Shown: one piece after another, positions 53,328 through 62,276 of the stretch
Layout: each line of letters starts with the position of its first letter
Position numbering within the stretch: position 1 is the first letter of the stretch
NCBI GenBank assembly: GCA_011523615.1
Contig: WTGJ01000027.1
Location: 76,756-140,755, forward strand
Reading direction: 5' to 3'
DNA length: 64,000 nucleotides
Source of the DNA: Chloroflexota bacterium
GTDB taxonomy: Bacteria; Chloroflexota; Anaerolineae; Aggregatilineales; Phototrophicaceae
Translations under genes and position numbers: made by a program
The notes under the pieces: generated by a model
Database searches by the model: none
The model's input: only the letters and a program-made list of their open reading frames with translations
What the model was told of the DNA's origin: nothing

Positions 53328-54113
53328 ATGGGAGCGACGTTGGAAATCCGCAATCTTTGGGCGGGTGTCGAAGGTGAAGAGGATGCCATTCTCCGTGGAG
53401 TGGATTTGACGATCCAACAGGGTGAGGTGCATGCCCTGATGGGCCCCAATGGTTCCGGCAAGAGCACGCTGGCCAATGTATTGATGGGCAACCCGGCCTA
53501 CGAAGTCACTGAAGGTGAAATCTTTTTTGGCGGCGAAGACTTGATGGAGATGGAAGCGGATGAGCGCAGCCGCGCCGGTTTATTCCTCGCCTTCCAATAC
53601 CCGGTCGCCATTCCCGGAGTGACGGTCGCCAATTTCCTGCGCCAGGCGCTCAATGCACGCCTCAAAGCAGAAGATCCTGAGAGCAAAGGGATTTCCGTAC
53701 CGCAATTCGTTCGCTTGCTGCAGGGCAAAATGTCTCAGTTGAAGATGGACCATAATTTTGCTGGCCGCTACCTCAATGAAGGTTTCAGTGGTGGTGAAAA
53801 GAAGCGAGCCGAAATCCTGCAGCTGGCGACGCTGGAACCGAAAATCGCGATCCTCGATGAAACCGATTCCGGTTTGGATATCGATGCTTTGCGTGTCGTG
53901 GCGGAAGGTGTCGAGAGTCTCAAGGGCCCGGAATTGGGGGTATTGGTGATCACGCATTACCAACGAATCCTCAACCATGTGGCGCCAGATTTTGTCCACG
54001 TGATGTATGGTGGTGTGATCGTGGAAAGTGGCGGGCCGGAGCTTGCTTTGCGTTTGGAAGATGAAGGATACGACTGGGTGCGCGAAAAGCACGAAATCGC
54101 CGTTCCCGCATAG
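53328..54113 (+). CDS. sufC: SUF system ATPase SufC
   Basis: The ATG at 53328 follows GGGAGAAAAGG. The 261-residue ABC-type ATPase has Walker A GPNGSGKST, the Q-loop FLAFQYPVAIPG, the signature FSGGEKKRAEI, Walker B IAILDETDSGLDID and the switch His in VITHYQRIL. It energises assembly on the SufB/SufD scaffold in the cytosol. sufB follows after 15 bp. Confidence 0.97.
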   Translation: MGATLEIRNLWAGVEGEEDAILRGVDLTIQQGEVHALMGPNGSGKSTLANVLMGNPAYEVTEGEIFFGGEDLMEMEADERSRAGLFLAFQYPVAIPGVTVANFLRQALNARLKAEDPESKGISVPQFVRLLQGKMSQLKMDHNFAGRYLNEGFSGGEKKRAEILQLATLEPKIAILDETDSGLDIDALRVVAEGVESLKGPELGVLVITHYQRILNHVAPDFVHVMYGGVIVESGGPELALRLEDEGYDWVREKHEIAVPA

Positions 54114-54128
54114 GATGGGAGAACAGAC

Positions 54129-55571
54129 ATGGAATATGTACCGAGCGCCAAACAACTGAGTGAAGAAGAAGCGCAACTCAAAGAATTGCGCTTGAGTTAT
54201 GAAGAAGCCTATGGTTTCCACGATGAAATCGAGAACGCATTCAAGAGCCAAAAAGGCCTCAATGAGGATATCGTCCGTCAGATCAGCGAAATGAAGGACG
54301 AACCCGGCTGGATGATGGAAGCACGCCTCCATGCCTTGCAAGAGTTTCAGAGAAAACCGCTGCCCTCCTGGGGTGCGGACCTCAACGGCATTAAATTTGA
54401 CGACATCTATTACTACGTCCGTGCCACCGACAGTAAAGGACGCAGTTGGGATGAAGTCCCGGATGATATCAAGCGCACCTTCGATCGGCTGGGGATCCCG
54501 GAAGCGGAGCAGAAGTATCTCCAGGGGGTCAGTGCGCAATATGATTCGGAATCCGTTTATCACAATATCCGTGAGGACCTGGAAGAAAAAGGCGTCATTT
54601 TCCTCGATATGGATTCGGGTCTGGCAGAGCATCCTGATTTGGTGCGTGAGTATTTTGGCACGATCATTCCGGCATCCGATAACAAGTTCGCTGCCTTGAA
54701 TACGGCCGTCTGGTCGGGCGGATCCTTCATTTACGTGCCGCCGGGTGTCCATGTGGAAATGCCGCTGCAGGCCTATTTTCGCATCAACACGCAAAACATG
54801 GGCCAATTTGAACGCACCTTGATCATCGTTGATGAAGGGGCTTACGTTCATTACGTCGAGGGTTGCACTGCACCCACTTACAGCTCCGACAGTTTGCACA
54901 GCGCCGTCGTGGAGATCTTCGTCAAAGAGAAGGGTCGTTGCCGCTACACGACGATTCAGAATTGGTCCAACAACGTCTACAACCTGGTGACCAAACGGGC
55001 CATTGCGCACAAGAACGCCACGATGGAGTGGGTGGATGGCAACCTCGGCAGCAAGGTCACCATGAAGTACCCGGCGGTGATCCTGGCGGGGGAAGGCGCC
55101 CATGGGGAAGTGCTGAGCATCGCGTTTGCCGGAGAAGGCCAGCACCAGGATGCAGGCGGCAAGATCACCCACCTGGCGCCCAAGACCAGCAGCCAGATCA
55201 TCAGCAAATCGATCAGTAAAGATGGCGGTCGTGCCAGTTATCGTGGCTTGCTGAAGATTCACGATGGTGCAGATCAGGTGAAGAGCAATGTCGTTTGCGA
55301 TGCTTTGCTGTTGGATGATCGCAGCCGATCGGATACCTACCCCTACATTGAGGCGGATGCGCAAGATGTCACGATGGGTCATGAGGCTTCCGTAACCAAA
55401 ATTGGCGAAGACCAGCTCTTTTACCTCATGAGTCGCGGTTTGTCTGAACAAGAAGCGAATGCGATGGTCGTCAACGGCTTCATTGAACCGCTTGTCAAAG
55501 AATTACCTATGGAATACGCGCTGGAGCTGAACCGACTGATCCAAATTCAGCTGGAAGGATCGATTGGCTGA
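54129..55571 (+). CDS. sufB: Fe-S cluster scaffold SufB
   Basis: The 480-residue protein shows the SufB core: [31 protein letters not shown]-type [67 protein letters not shown], with the conserved Cys in EGCTAP. The C-terminus has [39 protein letters not shown]. It is the assembly site in the SufBC2D complex. It lies between sufC and sufD, 42 bp before the latter. Confidence 0.97.
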   Translation: MEYVPSAKQLSEEEAQLKELRLSYEEAYGFHDEIENAFKSQKGLNEDIVRQISEMKDEPGWMMEARLHALQEFQRKPLPSWGADLNGIKFDDIYYYVRATDSKGRSWDEVPDDIKRTFDRLGIPEAEQKYLQGVSAQYDSESVYHNIREDLEEKGVIFLDMDSGLAEHPDLVREYFGTIIPASDNKFAALNTAVWSGGSFIYVPPGVHVEMPLQAYFRINTQNMGQFERTLIIVDEGAYVHYVEGCTAPTYSSDSLHSAVVEIFVKEKGRCRYTTIQNWSNNVYNLVTKRAIAHKNATMEWVDGNLGSKVTMKYPAVILAGEGAHGEVLSIAFAGEGQHQDAGGKITHLAPKTSSQIISKSISKDGGRASYRGLLKIHDGADQVKSNVVCDALLLDDRSRSDTYPYIEADAQDVTMGHEASVTKIGEDQLFYLMSRGLSEQEANAMVVNGFIEPLVKELPMEYALELNRLIQIQLEGSIG

Positions 55572-55613
55572 GACCCAGCAGCGAACCATCGCCATTCGAA
55601 AGGAGAGTACTGC

Positions 55614-56957
55614 GTGGCCAGAGTCAGACGGCGCCAGGCGACGCTTGCCGCACCGCCCGTCAGCGAAGAGGACTTGCGCCAGCTGAGTGCGCGCAACAAC
55701 GAACCGGCGTGGCTATTGAACCACCGCCTTGAGTCATGGGAAATCTACGAATCGCTGCCGATGCCGACCTTGCAAGATGAGGAATGGCGGCGCACCGATT
55801 ATCGACACATCCGCTGGGAAGAAGCCGGTCCTCTCGCGACGCAAAATGGGGCCAGGCCCGCCATCGATGTGATTCCCAAAGAAAATCTGGCCCCACTCAT
55901 TGGGGAGGAGCAGGGCGGGCTCCTGGTATTCGTCGACGGTGAGCTCATTCGTTATGAGTTTGGCGACGCATTGGCGCAACAAGGGATCTACTTTGCGGAA
56001 CTGCAACAGGCGAGCCAGGAACGCAGCGAACTGGTGCAGCGATATTTCATGCAAAAGGCGGTGTTACCTACCGACGGAAAATTCGCTGCTTTGCATGGTG
56101 CCCTGTGGACTCATGGGGTGTTCCTGTATGTTCCGCCCCACGTGGTCGCCGAGCTGCCCTTGCATGTCGTCAACTACGTGACCAAGCCCGGCGCAACCTT
56201 AGGGCATGTGCTCGTCATCGTGGAGGAAAACGCGCAGGCTACCCTATTGGTGGATTATGCTTCACCGCCGGGTGAGAAGCAGGCCGCCTACATTGGCGCC
56301 ACCGAGTTGATCGTAGGCGACGCCGCCAATCTGCGCTATGTCGCGCTGCAAGATTGGAACCGACAAACGTTTGAATTCAGCCATCAACGGGCAAGAGTGG
56401 GTCGCGAAGGCCAATTGGATTGGATCGTCGGTACCATGGGCACACAGTTGACCAAGGCTCACCTGGAGTTGGAACTCGACGGGCGCGGCGCCAATGGCCG
56501 CATGTCGGGCTTCTTCTTCGCGGATGATGATCAGCACTTCGATTTGGACACCCAGCAAAATCACAATGCGCCGTTGACTTCAACCGATCTCTTGTTCAAA
56601 GGAGCGGCGAAAGATGTGGCCCGTACGGTTTGGCAGGGGATGATCAAGTCATTGCCGAACATGCAGAAAATCGATGGCTATCAGGTTTGTCGAAATCTGC
56701 TGCTCAGCAAGGATGCTAGAATGGATGGCATTCCGGGCCTGGAAATTGAAGCGGATGATGTGGCTTGTTCGCATGCCGCTACCTTCGGCACCCTGGAAGA
56801 AGAGTTGATGTTTTATCTGATGAGCCGAGGCATCACCCGCCCGCAAGCTCAGTTGATGCTCATTGATGGTTTTTTCGATGAGTTGTTGCAGCGCGTACCT
56901 TTCGCACGAGTCAGGGACAGATTGCAAGAAGCGATTGAAGCGAAGATCCTGAGCTGA
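55614..56957 (+). CDS. sufD: SUF complex subunit SufD
   Basis: This 447-residue paralogue of SufB starts at a GTG preceded by AAGGAGAG. It has PAWLLNHRLESWEIYESLPMP, the beta-helix core VPPHVVAELPLHVVNYVT and DNHxxH-type region VRTVWQGMIKSLPNMQKIDGYQVCRNLLLSKDARMDGIPGLEIEADDVACSHAATFG, and a C-terminal MSRGITRPQAQLMLIDGFFDELLQRV. It supports iron delivery to SufB. Its TGA stop overlaps the ATG of an unrelated GH32 gene by one base. Confidence 0.95.
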   Translation: MARVRRRQATLAAPPVSEEDLRQLSARNNEPAWLLNHRLESWEIYESLPMPTLQDEEWRRTDYRHIRWEEAGPLATQNGARPAIDVIPKENLAPLIGEEQGGLLVFVDGELIRYEFGDALAQQGIYFAELQQASQERSELVQRYFMQKAVLPTDGKFAALHGALWTHGVFLYVPPHVVAELPLHVVNYVTKPGATLGHVLVIVEENAQATLLVDYASPPGEKQAAYIGATELIVGDAANLRYVALQDWNRQTFEFSHQRARVGREGQLDWIVGTMGTQLTKAHLELELDGRGANGRMSGFFFADDDQHFDLDTQQNHNAPLTSTDLLFKGAAKDVARTVWQGMIKSLPNMQKIDGYQVCRNLLLSKDARMDGIPGLEIEADDVACSHAATFGTLEEELMFYLMSRGITRPQAQLMLIDGFFDELLQRVPFARVRDRLQEAIEAKILS

Positions 56958-58384
56958 TGTCGCCCAATTACCAAGAGCGGTTTCGGCCAAGATTCCACTT
57001 CTCGCCGCAACAGAATTGGAAAAATGACCCGCATGGTTTGATTTACCATGCCGACGAATATCACTTGTTTTACCAACATCATGCACACGATTCGGTGTGG
57101 GGGCCGATGTGTTGGGGCCACGCCGTCAGTGCTGATCGGGTGACCTGGCAACATCTACCCATTGCGATTGCTCCCGATGAGATCGGCGGCATATGGACCG
57201 GTTGCGTGGTGGATGATCGCAGGAATACCAGTGGCTTCTCAGCAGACGGTGCTTTGGTCGCCGTTCATTCCTATGAAGATCAAAGTGTGGGACTGGCTTA
57301 CAGTACCGACCGAGGCCGAACCTGGCAGCGATACCCTGGCAATCCGGTGATCCCGAGTCCGGGCGGGAATTTTCGCGATCCGCAGGTCTTTTGGTGGGAA
57401 GAAAGCCAGCGCTGGCACATGGCGATCAGCTGTGAACAATCGATCCATTTCTTCGCGTCGGTAGACTTGCGAGATTGGCAGAAAACCGGGGAATTCACGG
57501 CAGCCATGGGAAAAGATGCGCCCTGGGAGGTGCCGGATATATTTTACTTCGATCTGGGTGAGCAACGTCATTGGGTCTTATTGGTGAGCATGAAGGGGGC
57601 GCCGGCGGGTGGTTTGGGTGTACGGTATTTCGTCGGTGAGTTTGATGGCCAAACCTTTCATACGCAGGATGAGTTAGCGGAAGACGGTTGGTTGGATTTT
57701 GGGCCCGATAACTACGCCGGTTCTACCTGGAAAGATACACCCGACTCAAGGCGCGTGTATCTGGCTTGGATGAATGATTGGCGCTATGCAGAATCGGTTC
57801 CCACACAGGTTTGGCGCGGCGCGGCGACGATCCCACGGGAGTTGGAGTTGGTTGAAACCGCTCAAGGCTTTCGGATCATCCAACGCCCCCTATCTGAACT
57901 GAAGCAACTGAGGGGAAATAAGAATCAATGGCGGCACACATCGATCGCTGCGGGTGAGAACCTCATTGCAAATATTCGTGGCAATCAGTATGAATTATGC
58001 TTGCAGTTGAGGCCGCGAGCGGCAACAGAGGTCGGCCTGCACGTTCTCAAAGGGTGCAATTGTGAATTGGATATCCGCTATCACACCCAGCAGGAAACAT
58101 TATCGGTCAATCGCATGAATTCCGGCCAGGTTGGCTTTCATGGTGACTTTCCCGGCATTGCTTCTTCCAAGATCAACCTGCTTGGTGAAACATTAAGTTT
58201 GCAGATCTTTGTCGACCATTCTTTGGTGGAAGTGTTCGCCAATCAAGGAGAAGCCGTGATCAGCATGCAAGTATTTCCTGATGAAGATGGTGAAGGGCTG
58301 GCTGTGTATGCCCGTGGTGGCGATGCCTGGTTGGAATCAATGGATTTCTGGAGGATGAAATCCATCTGGGAAACCGTAGATTGA
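56957..58384 (+). CDS. Glycoside hydrolase family 32 (beta-fructosidase) inside the suf operon
   Basis: The 475-residue protein has the five-bladed propeller and C-terminal beta-sandwich of GH32. The nucleophile Asp24 is in WKNDPHG (family motif WMNDPNG), the stabiliser is in FRDP (Arg140-Asp141) and the acid/base Glu191 in WEVPD (family ECP). DHSLVEVFANQGEAVISMQVFP is the typical beta-sandwich end. It would cleave fructose from sucrose, sucrose-6-phosphate or fructans; with no signal peptide it is cytosolic, so a sucrose-type substrate is likely. Its start overlaps the sufD stop and sufS begins 7 bp after its end, so it sits fully inside the SUF transcript. Confidence 0.92.
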   Translation: MSPNYQERFRPRFHFSPQQNWKNDPHGLIYHADEYHLFYQHHAHDSVWGPMCWGHAVSADRVTWQHLPIAIAPDEIGGIWTGCVVDDRRNTSGFSADGALVAVHSYEDQSVGLAYSTDRGRTWQRYPGNPVIPSPGGNFRDPQVFWWEESQRWHMAISCEQSIHFFASVDLRDWQKTGEFTAAMGKDAPWEVPDIFYFDLGEQRHWVLLVSMKGAPAGGLGVRYFVGEFDGQTFHTQDELAEDGWLDFGPDNYAGSTWKDTPDSRRVYLAWMNDWRYAESVPTQVWRGAATIPRELELVETAQGFRIIQRPLSELKQLRGNKNQWRHTSIAAGENLIANIRGNQYELCLQLRPRAATEVGLHVLKGCNCELDIRYHTQQETLSVNRMNSGQVGFHGDFPGIASSKINLLGETLSLQIFVDHSLVEVFANQGEAVISMQVFPDEDGEGLAVYARGGDAWLESMDFWRMKSIWETVD

Positions 58385-58391
58385 AAACGAA

Positions 58392-59636
58392 ATGACGAAC
58401 CGATCTGGACGAGACCTCGCAGAGATACGAGCCGATTTCCCAATCTTGGCCGAAGAACATCATGACGGCGTTCCGCTGGTCTTTTTGGATAGTGCCGCCA
58501 GCAGCCAAAAACCGCAGGCGGTGATCGGAGCGATCGCCGATTATTATCGGCATACTCATGCCAATGTGCATCGTGGCATTCACAAATTGAGCGAAGCGGC
58601 CACGGCCGCTTTTGAGGATGCGCGAAGGAAAGTGCGTCGCTTCATCAATGCGGAGAGCAGGCGCGAAATCATTTTCACGCGCAATACGACAGAAAGCATC
58701 AATCTCGTCGCCCAAAGTTGGGGGCGTTCTCAACTCAAACCCGGTGACGTCGTCATCTCCACTGTGCTGGAGCACCATTCCAACATCGTACCCTGGCAGA
58801 TTCTGGCCGAAGAGATCGGTTTCACTCTGCGCTTTCTACCTGTACGCGAACAGGGTCAACTGGATCTGGCTGAATATGAGCGAATCCTGCGGGAAGAGCG
58901 GGTACGTTTGGTGACGGTTGCCCACGTTTCCAATGTATTGGGGACGGTCAATCCCATCGCGGCGATGGCGGAAAAGGCCCATGATTCGGGTGCGTTGATT
59001 TTGGTGGATGGGGCGCAATCGGTGCCGCATATGCCGGTCGATGTACGAGCGCTGGATGTGGATTTTTACGCATTCAGTGGGCACAAGATGCTGGGCCCGA
59101 CGGGCGTCGGCGTGCTTTACGGCAAGCGGGATTTATTGCAAGCCATGCCGCCCTGGATGGGTGGGGGGGATATGATATCCCACGTGTCGCTGGATGGCAG
59201 CAGTTGGAACGAGTTGCCCTACAAATTCGAAGCGGGCACGCCGGCCATTGCACCGGTGATCGGCCTGGGGGCGGCGGTGCAATACCTCCAGGAGCTGGGC
59301 ATGGAATGGGTTCATGCCTATGAACAACAGTTGACCGCCTATGCGCTGGAGAGGTTATCGGAAGTGCCGCAGTTGGAACTCTTCGGCCCGTCGGCTGCGA
59401 AAGAGAAAGGCGGCGTCGCGGCATTTCGCTTGGCTGACCATCATCCACACGATGTGGCGCAGCTGCTGGATGCGCAGGGTATCGCAGTCCGCGCCGGCCA
59501 TCACTGCGCGCAACCCCTGCATCATCACCTGGGCGTTCCGTCCACCACACGAGCCAGCTTTTATATTTACAACACGGAAGAAGAGATCGATGCTTTGGTC
59601 GCCGGGCTTTACGAGACGTTACGGATCCTCGGTTAG
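58392..59636 (+). CDS. sufS: Cysteine desulfurase SufS
   Basis: This 414-residue class V aminotransferase of the group II (SufS/CsdA) type has VFLDSAASSQKPQAVIGAI, NVHRGIHKLSEAAT, the PLP Lys232 in AFSGHKMLGPTGVGVLYGK, and the active Cys372 in VRAGHHCAQPLHHHLGV, on the short loop of group II enzymes. It passes persulfide to SufU. Only 6 bp separate it from sufU. Confidence 0.97.
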   Translation: MTNRSGRDLAEIRADFPILAEEHHDGVPLVFLDSAASSQKPQAVIGAIADYYRHTHANVHRGIHKLSEAATAAFEDARRKVRRFINAESRREIIFTRNTTESINLVAQSWGRSQLKPGDVVISTVLEHHSNIVPWQILAEEIGFTLRFLPVREQGQLDLAEYERILREERVRLVTVAHVSNVLGTVNPIAAMAEKAHDSGALILVDGAQSVPHMPVDVRALDVDFYAFSGHKMLGPTGVGVLYGKRDLLQAMPPWMGGGDMISHVSLDGSSWNELPYKFEAGTPAIAPVIGLGAAVQYLQELGMEWVHAYEQQLTAYALERLSEVPQLELFGPSAAKEKGGVAAFRLADHHPHDVAQLLDAQGIAVRAGHHCAQPLHHHLGVPSTTRASFYIYNTEEEIDALVAGLYETLRILG

Positions 59637-59642
59637 CGGGTC

Positions 59643-60047
59643 ATGGAAAACTTGTATCGTGAGATCATTTTGGATCATGCTCGCGAGCCCCGCAATTGGG
59701 GTGTGTTGGACCCAGCGGATATTGACTACGAAGAATACAATCCCCTCTGCGGTGATCGACTGCGGATCACCATCCGCATCGGCGAGGATGAAATCATCGA
59801 TGGCTTGGGCTGGTCCGGTGAAGGATGCGCGATCAGCCAGGCCGCCGCATCCATGTTGGGTGAGGAAATCCTGGGCAAGTCTCTGGAAGAAGTCAAAGCC
59901 TGGACTCGCGATGATATGCTGGCTCTGGTGGGCATCCCCCTCACCATCAACCGCGTAAAATGTGCGTTGCTTTCCCTGAAGGCGTTGATGATCGGCATCT
60001 ATGGGCAAAAGATCTGGGATCGCATGGAAATGGAGGATGAGGATTGA
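59643..60047 (+). CDS. sufU: Zinc-dependent sulfurtransferase SufU
   Basis: The 134-residue protein has an IscU-like fold with the three cysteines and Asp of SufU: Cys36 and Asp38 in YNPLCGDRL, Cys62 in GEGCAISQAA and Cys107 in NRVKCALLSL, plus an insert between the first two as in Gram-positive SufU. It binds zinc and takes sulfur from SufS. It starts at ATG 59643 directly after sufS and overlaps the Rieske gene by one base. Confidence 0.96.
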   Translation: MENLYREIILDHAREPRNWGVLDPADIDYEEYNPLCGDRLRITIRIGEDEIIDGLGWSGEGCAISQAAASMLGEEILGKSLEEVKAWTRDDMLALVGIPLTINRVKCALLSLKALMIGIYGQKIWDRMEMEDED

Positions 60048-60358
60048 TGGCGGAATACGTCCATGTGGCTCGCTTGGATGAGCTGCCACCCGGAGAGCGT
60101 TTGGTCGTAGAAATCCGCCGCCGTTGGGTGGCGATCTTCAATGTCGATGGTCAATTGTATGCCATTGAGGATCGTTGCACACATGATGACGGACCGTTGG
60201 CAGAAGGAGAGTTGAAGGGTTGTGAAATCATTTGCCCGCGGCATGGTGCTCGATTTGATATTCGTGATGGGACGGTGCTGAGTGCACCAGCGCTCGTCAA
60301 TGTTCCATCTTATGAGATTCGCGTGGTCGGAGAAGACATCCAGATCAAGTCTGGTTAG
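60047..60358 (+). CDS. Rieske-type [2Fe-2S] ferredoxin
   Basis: The ATG at 60047 overlaps the sufU TGA, giving 103 residues. The cluster motifs are Cys44-x-His46 (DRCTHDDGPL) and Cys63-x2-His66 (IICPRHGARFD), typical of NirD/BphF-like soluble Rieske ferredoxins. It may deliver electrons to an oxygenase or to the SUF machinery; neither an oxygenase nor a reductase is nearby. It is the last gene of the suf operon, a position where a Rieske protein is often found. Confidence 0.93.
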   Translation: MAEYVHVARLDELPPGERLVVEIRRRWVAIFNVDGQLYAIEDRCTHDDGPLAEGELKGCEIICPRHGARFDIRDGTVLSAPALVNVPSYEIRVVGEDIQIKSG

Positions 60359-60393
60359 TCCCTTTCGTTACTTGCTATACTGCATTGGATTTG

Positions 60394-60467
60394 GTGGCTG
60401 TAGCTCAGTTGGTCAGAGCGCCTGGTTGTGGCCCAGGAGGTCGTGGGTTCAAGTCCCATCAGTCACC
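60394..60467 (+). tRNA. tRNA-His (anticodon GTG)
   Basis: Acceptor GTGGCTG pairs with CAGTCAC (one G-T); an encoded G(-1) at 60394 pairs with discriminator C73 at 60467, the identity feature of tRNA-His. Anticodon arm CCTGG-TTGTGGC-CCAGG, anticodon GTG; T-arm GTGGG-TTCAAGT-CCCAT. A TATACT box at 60377-60382 is the likely -10. Confidence 0.95.
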
Positions 60468-60484
60468 CTAGGGATTTGGCTTCC

Positions 60485-61474
60485 TCAGGAACTCCACAGG
60501 TTTCGGAACAACTGCCGCCGATTGCGCAGTCTGGCCCCTTCTCGAGGTCTTCCTACTCCGCTCTGGGTGTCATTGCGCAAGCTCCCGGACTGAAGCTCAC
60601 CCCAGCCGATTGCGCTGCTGGGATTCTGTGACGGGTCGTTTTCTTCTGCGGCCGTCGATGCCGTCAAACGTTGGATGCCGAAAAGATCGAAGATGCTCAG
60701 CTCTTCTTCCATGGATTTCATCACGGAAGTCTCGAACAAATTGGAAGTGAGGGATTGGATGGCGGGGATGGGATGCGCGGGTGTATCTTCATCGCTGGCA
60801 AGGTGTGGAACGGTGATGATCGAGGTGTCATCCAAATCTGCTTGTGGGGTAACCCCAGCCGGGGTTGCTTCACTCAGGCTGGGTAGCAACTGTGTATCAT
60901 CCATCGTGGCTGAGGCGTTCTCGGCCGTGGTGGTGGCGGTTTCCAAAGCGCTCCGGTTTTCATGGCGCGAAATGTAATCCGCACGGGAATCTGCATCAGG
61001 AGCCAGTTGCGCACTGACGCGAGGTTCATGCGCTCGTGATTGCGCCGGTAAATCTTGAATGATTTGCCATAGGTTACGCAGATTGTGTTCCATTTGATTT
61101 TCGATGTAACGCTTGCCCCGGCCCATCCTGCCGAATACCCCACCATTCTGGTATTCAAAACTCCAATGCAGGGCGGTTCCTTCGCTGACTTCTTGCAAGC
61201 GAAACCGTCCCTGGCCATTCTTCACCGCCAGACCATCGACCACTGTATACTCAAAGCCGGTGCGGGAGAGGTAAGCATTGAGTTCGATGATCAGATCCGG
61301 CCCGTGGTTGATGGTGTAACGCCAACGTGAACCGGGGGTATGCAGCGTTTCACTCAACGGCAGAGCCGCTTCACAACCCTGCCACCAAAGGGGGTGTTTG
61401 CTGGGTTCCCCAACGTATTGCCATACCAAATCTGGCGGTGCGGGCAGCAGGATGCGTTGGTCGATTGTCGGCAT
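60485..61474 (-). CDS. SRPBCC-domain protein with disordered C-terminal half
   Basis: The 329-residue protein has an N-terminal START/polyketide-cyclase-like domain (about residues 1-145): QRILLPAPPDLVWQYVGEPSKHPLWWQG, LHTPGSRWRYTI, GTALHWSFEYQNG and MEHNLRNLWQIIQ. The remaining 180 residues are rich in Ser, Thr, Glu and Pro without a domain, and end in an Arg-rich stretch (RLRNRRQLFRNLW). SRPBCC domains bind hydrophobic ligands. The stop is 17 bp from tRNA-His on the opposite strand. Confidence 0.78.
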   Translation of the reverse strand: MPTIDQRILLPAPPDLVWQYVGEPSKHPLWWQGCEAALPLSETLHTPGSRWRYTINHGPDLIIELNAYLSRTGFEYTVVDGLAVKNGQGRFRLQEVSEGTALHWSFEYQNGGVFGRMGRGKRYIENQMEHNLRNLWQIIQDLPAQSRAHEPRVSAQLAPDADSRADYISRHENRSALETATTTAENASATMDDTQLLPSLSEATPAGVTPQADLDDTSIITVPHLASDEDTPAHPIPAIQSLTSNLFETSVMKSMEEELSIFDLFGIQRLTASTAAEENDPSQNPSSAIGWGELQSGSLRNDTQSGVGRPREGARLRNRRQLFRNLWSS

Positions 61475-61528
61475 GAGCGCTGGGTGAGACTTCTGCTAGA
61501 CTACCAGAGGAGTATAGCATAGTGTGAT

Positions 61529-61807
61529 ATGACCTTGCTGACGCCAGCCACCTTGCTTGGCTTCCTGATCGCCACCTTTTGGGGGGCAGCCTTCCACTTT
61601 GTGCTGGGTGGTGGTTACCGGCGCCTGTTCCGTTTCCTTTTGGCTGGCTGGCTGGGCTTCGCTTTGGGGCAATCCATCGGCCAACTGCTTGAGAACGAAA
61701 TCTGGGTCATCGGTACGCTGCAAGTGTTCCCCGCATCTTTGGGAGCATTCGTCATCCTCTTCGATACCGCATTGCGCACCGCCGGGAATCGCACTCGTGT
61801 CCGTTGA
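61529..61807 (+). CDS. Small membrane protein
   Basis: The 92-residue product has about three hydrophobic helices (LLGFLIATFWGAAFHFVLGG, LFRFLLAGWLGFALGQSIG, LQVFPASLGAFVILFDTAL) and a basic end. No family assigned. The 3' end overlaps the next gene's GTG by 11 bp, so the pair is likely translationally coupled. Confidence 0.65.
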   Translation: MTLLTPATLLGFLIATFWGAAFHFVLGGGYRRLFRFLLAGWLGFALGQSIGQLLENEIWVIGTLQVFPASLGAFVILFDTALRTAGNRTRVR

Positions 61808-62276
61808 ATCGGAAGAGCAAAAAACCCCATCCTGGCGACGGATCTTCTTTTGGGGAACCACGCTTTTCCTATTGTTGTTTACCCTGATCATTGGTCTCGG
61901 CATCTATTTTTCTGTGTCCGAATCTGGTGAGTTCGGCGTTTGGCTCCGATCAATCAGAGATTTCCTCCTGGTTGGCATACTGTTGGAATTGGCCTTGCTC
62001 GCCGGTTCCGCCGTCATCCTGGTCTGGCGGTTGGGGCGCTTCATTGACGCCACTTCCAGGGAAATTTCCCTACTTTCCGGGGATGCGAGAGAAACCGCCC
62101 GCATCGCGCAGGAAAGCATTGAGACGCTCCATCGACTGCTGGTCCAACCCGTATTGCAACTCCACGCATTGTGGGTGGAGTTGAAAGGCTTGGTCAAAGC
62201 ATGGCTGGGATTCAAGCAGGCGATGGCCGAATCGGAGAAACCGGCGCCGGTTCAAACCGATCCGGATTCCAGCTGA
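61797..62276 (+). CDS. Small membrane protein with helical cytoplasmic tail
   Basis: From the GTG at 61797 the product is 159 residues: a basic N-terminus (EQKTPSWRRIFF), two hydrophobic helices (FLLLFTLIIGLGIYFSV and LLVGILLELALLAGSAVILVW), then an amphipathic helical region (FIDATSREISLLSGDARETARIAQESIETLHRLL) like that of DUF948-type or methyl-accepting linker helices. Function unknown. Its 3' end overlaps nnrDE by 25 bp on the opposite strand. Confidence 0.6.
   Translation: MSVESEEQKTPSWRRIFFWGTTLFLLLFTLIIGLGIYFSVSESGEFGVWLRSIRDFLLVGILLELALLAGSAVILVWRLGRFIDATSREISLLSGDARETARIAQESIETLHRLLVQPVLQLHALWVELKGLVKAWLGFKQAMAESEKPAPVQTDPDSS

Noticed and set aside
53580-55451. Long antisense open frame opposite sufC-sufB
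   Set aside because: Shadow of GC-rich third positions of sufC and sufB; no domain and no start signals.
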